Assembly (NCBI GenBank): GCA_036733285.1
Contig: DAINAU010000001.1
Location: 1-64,000 of the forward strand
Direction: 5' to 3'
DNA from: JAGOBX01 sp036733285
GTDB taxonomy: Bacteria > JAGOBX01
Length of the DNA stretch: 64,000 bases
The notes under the pieces are model-generated. The model ran no database searches. It worked only from the letters and a program-made list of their open reading frames with translations, and had not been told where the DNA came from. A program made the translations under genes and the position numbers. Positions 62,094 to 64,000 of this stretch are shown here, one piece after another; within the stretch, counting starts at the first letter, position 1, and each line of letters starts with the position of its first letter.

Positions 62094-64000
62094 TTAAAAC
62101 TTATTGTTATTAACTTTTCCGCTCTCGATTTTATATATAGTATTTCCTCTGAATTTTTTTATTGCTGAAATCTTTTTTTCATTTTCCAGCCGAAGAATCA
62201 ATTCGGAAATATTATAACAAAACCGTCTTGCGTATTTTTCAGAATAAAAAATATAAGAAACGCCGTTTTCTTTTAGTTTTTCAATCAAATCATCCGCGGA
62301 TTTTACAGAATCATTATTTATTGGACTTAAAGTCGTATTCGGCGAATATCCAAGCAAAAATTCGCGGGTAAAATAAAAAGACTGCTGATGCGTAATATAA
62401 ATTTTTTTAGAAGAATCAATATGTTCGTTCGACCATTTTACAGCTTTATAAAATTCTCCGTCCGCATAAAACCGTTCTTCGAGATATTCGTCAACGGATT
62501 GAATTCCGGCAAGCGTCTTGTATCTATTGATATGTTGCGCTGCGAGCAGCGGATAATTTATTAAAACCATTCCTATAAATATAAACAAATTAAAATTAAC
62601 AAACGCCTTCCATTTGCCGTTCATCAAATACAATTTGTAAAAAAAATAAGTTCCTGTTATACACAAAACCGGATACGCAGGAAGTATATATCTCGACCTC
62701 GGCGCGTTAAAATATATGAGATATATAAAAATTACGGAATAAAGCGCGGCGTATAAAATTTTATGCGCTTCGTTTTTTTTTAAAAAAAATATCATAATCC
62801 ATAAACAACAATAAAAAATAAAAAACATCGGCGAAATCGAGTATTTCCAAAAATCATACGTCTGAAATTTAATTGAAACTTGATACGGAAATTTAAGAAA
62901 ATTTATTGCCGGATTATGATTCAATTTTGTTTCTTTAAAATGACGCACCATATTTTTAGTGTTTGTTTGAAAATGTTCGCCGGAGGAAACATTTTTGTCC
63001 CCGGCTTGTTTTATTTTAAAAATTTCGGTTAAAAAAGGATACGCGGGATTTCCTATGTAAATATAATTGCGAATATAAAAAGGCGAACTCAAAATTATGA
63101 ATACTCCGAAAAAAATAATAAATTTAAAAATTTGCGAATATCTTCTTGAAATTATGAAATATAAAGCAAATAGAAAAATTATTATGATGGAATTGATTAT
63201 TCCGTGATATTTAATGTTGTTTGAAACCGCGCAGAAAACAAGCGAAATCGCCATCCATTTATTATTATTTTCCAAAACATATTTATAAAAAAAATATAAC
63301 GACGCGATAAAATAGAATATCATAAAAAATTCGTTTTTAGTATAACCCGTAAGACGGTTGATTGCAGGCGCCGCTGAAAAAAATAATGCGGGCAATAGAG
63401 CGAAAAAATCGTTTTCAATGAATATTTTCGAGGTTTTACAAATCATAAGTAAAGTCAAAAAATAAAAATACCAGTGGAATAACTGCGAAAAAACCGCATT
63501 GTCAAAATATATTCCATACATAAAAAAAATCTCGGCAAACTGCGGAAAAAAAGAATAAAATAAAAAGTTTATTATTGATATTTTCCCCGTCTCAAAATAT
63601 ATTTTTGACAAAGGAAGGTGATATGTCAGTCCGTCTAGTCCGGCTACGGGCGCCAATGAACCGGGCAAATGCAAAATCAGATTTATAATAATCAGAGCTA
63701 ATACTATTTTGCTTCCTATGCCGATTCGCAATATTTTTCCTATTAAATATTCAAATAGTAATGCTGTGTTCGAAACGTTTATTAAACAGAACAATATCTG
63801 AATTGAAACGAGCGATATAAAAAAATTTTTCGACAAACAACCCGCAAACCCGAAAATAAGAATAACGTAAAATATTAATCCGAATCCGGCGGCAGTATGA
63901 AAAATATAATCTTCTGCCGGCGATGCAATTCGGATTTTTTTTAATAATACTTTTGAAACCGAATAAAAAGAGATGGATACGAACATTAAAAAAAATATTG
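62094..64000 (-). CDS. multi-pass membrane glycosyltransferase (GT39/ArnT-like), 5' end outside the window
   Basis: At least 630 residues, with about 11-12 membrane segments and a C-terminal soluble domain (about 500-630). After the first helices it has GLDGLTYHLPLSKIYFETGK, where D and the following YHLP correspond to the loop that holds the catalytic Asp in PMT/ArnT-type, polyprenyl-phosphate-sugar-dependent transferases. NEFFMIFY and PAYPFL segments are also typical. The acceptor is unknown. The first ATG in frame is at 63986, but it has no ribosome-binding site and the frame stays open to the window edge, so the gene probably begins further upstream. Confidence 0.75.
   Translation of the reverse strand, partial: IFFLMFVSISFYSVSKVLLKKIRIASPAEDYIFHTAAGFGLIFYVILIFGFAGCLSKNFFISLVSIQILFCLINVSNTALLFEYLIGKILRIGIGSKIVLALIIINLILHLPGSLAPVAGLDGLTYHLPLSKIYFETGKISIINFLFYSFFPQFAEIFFMYGIYFDNAVFSQLFHWYFYFLTLLMICKTSKIFIENDFFALLPALFFSAAPAINRLTGYTKNEFFMIFYFIASLYFFYKYVLENNNKWMAISLVFCAVSNNIKYHGIINSIIIIFLFALYFIISRRYSQIFKFIIFFGVFIILSSPFYIRNYIYIGNPAYPFLTEIFKIKQAGDKNVSSGEHFQTNTKNMVRHFKETKLNHNPAINFLKFPYQVSIKFQTYDFWKYSISPMFFIFYCCLWIMIFFLKKNEAHKILYAALYSVIFIYLIYFNAPRSRYILPAYPVLCITGTYFFYKLYLMNGKWKAFVNFNLFIFIGMVLINYPLLAAQHINRYKTLAGIQSVDEYLEERFYADGEFYKAVKWSNEHIDSSKKIYITHQQSFYFTREFLLGYSPNTTLSPINNDSVKSADDLIEKLKENGVSYIFYSEKYARRFCYNISELILRLENEKKISAIKKFRGNTIYKIESGKVNNNKF

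Overview
The window is AT-rich (roughly 30% G+C by eye, with many A and T homopolymers) and bacterial. Lipoprotein signals, a SPOR-domain protein, a class C penicillin-binding protein and a giant exported alpha-2-macroglobulin-like protein suggest a two-membrane cell. DivIVA, an ECF sigma factor, a full chemotaxis set and many sensor proteins suggest a free-living, signalling-rich organism, probably from an uncultivated phylum. I cannot place it further from sequence alone. I saw no rRNA, tRNA or CRISPR array.

Layout. 1-2.4 kb: dinB and a long intergenic stretch full of palindromic repeats. 2.4-4.6 kb (+): a Spy/CpxP-like protein, an ECF sigma factor, a small membrane protein and a four-EF-hand protein. 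Two promoters with matching -35 and -10 elements point to one self-regulated ECF regulon. 4.8-13 kb (-): a chemosensory operon (REC-kinase, CheR, CheY-like, CheB, CheA, CheW, MCP). 13.1-17.1 kb (-): a NtrC-type regulator and a hybrid sensor kinase, translationally coupled and closed by a strong terminator. 17.1-25 kb (-): a 2638-residue TPR/alpha-2-macroglobulin protein without a thioester. 25.3-28.1 kb (-): a type II restriction-modification (R-M) system whose methyltransferase is split at an A10 tract. 28.3-40.1 kb (-): a tightly packed operon of PhnD-like lipoprotein, PAS kinase, two degenerate tandem PNPase-like proteins, GGDEF protein, ThiE, DivIVA, YggU and SpoIIE-type phosphatase. 40.1-40.9 kb: a mirrored array of hairpins. 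41-44.6 kb (+): a BcgI-like fused nuclease-methylase with its specificity subunit. 44.6-46.1 kb (+): cobQ. 46.2-52 kb (-): pgi, then recA-fapA-coaE-SPOR. 52.3-55.4 kb (-): a third R-M system with two methyltransferases. 55.5-64 kb (-): DUF2062, PBP4, YkgJ-like, a TrpX-like lipoprotein, an exported AsnB-named-family protein, an amidohydrolase and a membrane glycosyltransferase cut by the window edge.

The most unusual items are the PNPase-like pair with eroded catalytic residues, the frameshifted methyltransferase at a homopolymer, the putative ECF regulon whose second target is a calcium-binding protein, the thioester-less giant macroglobulin, and several families of intergenic palindromes.
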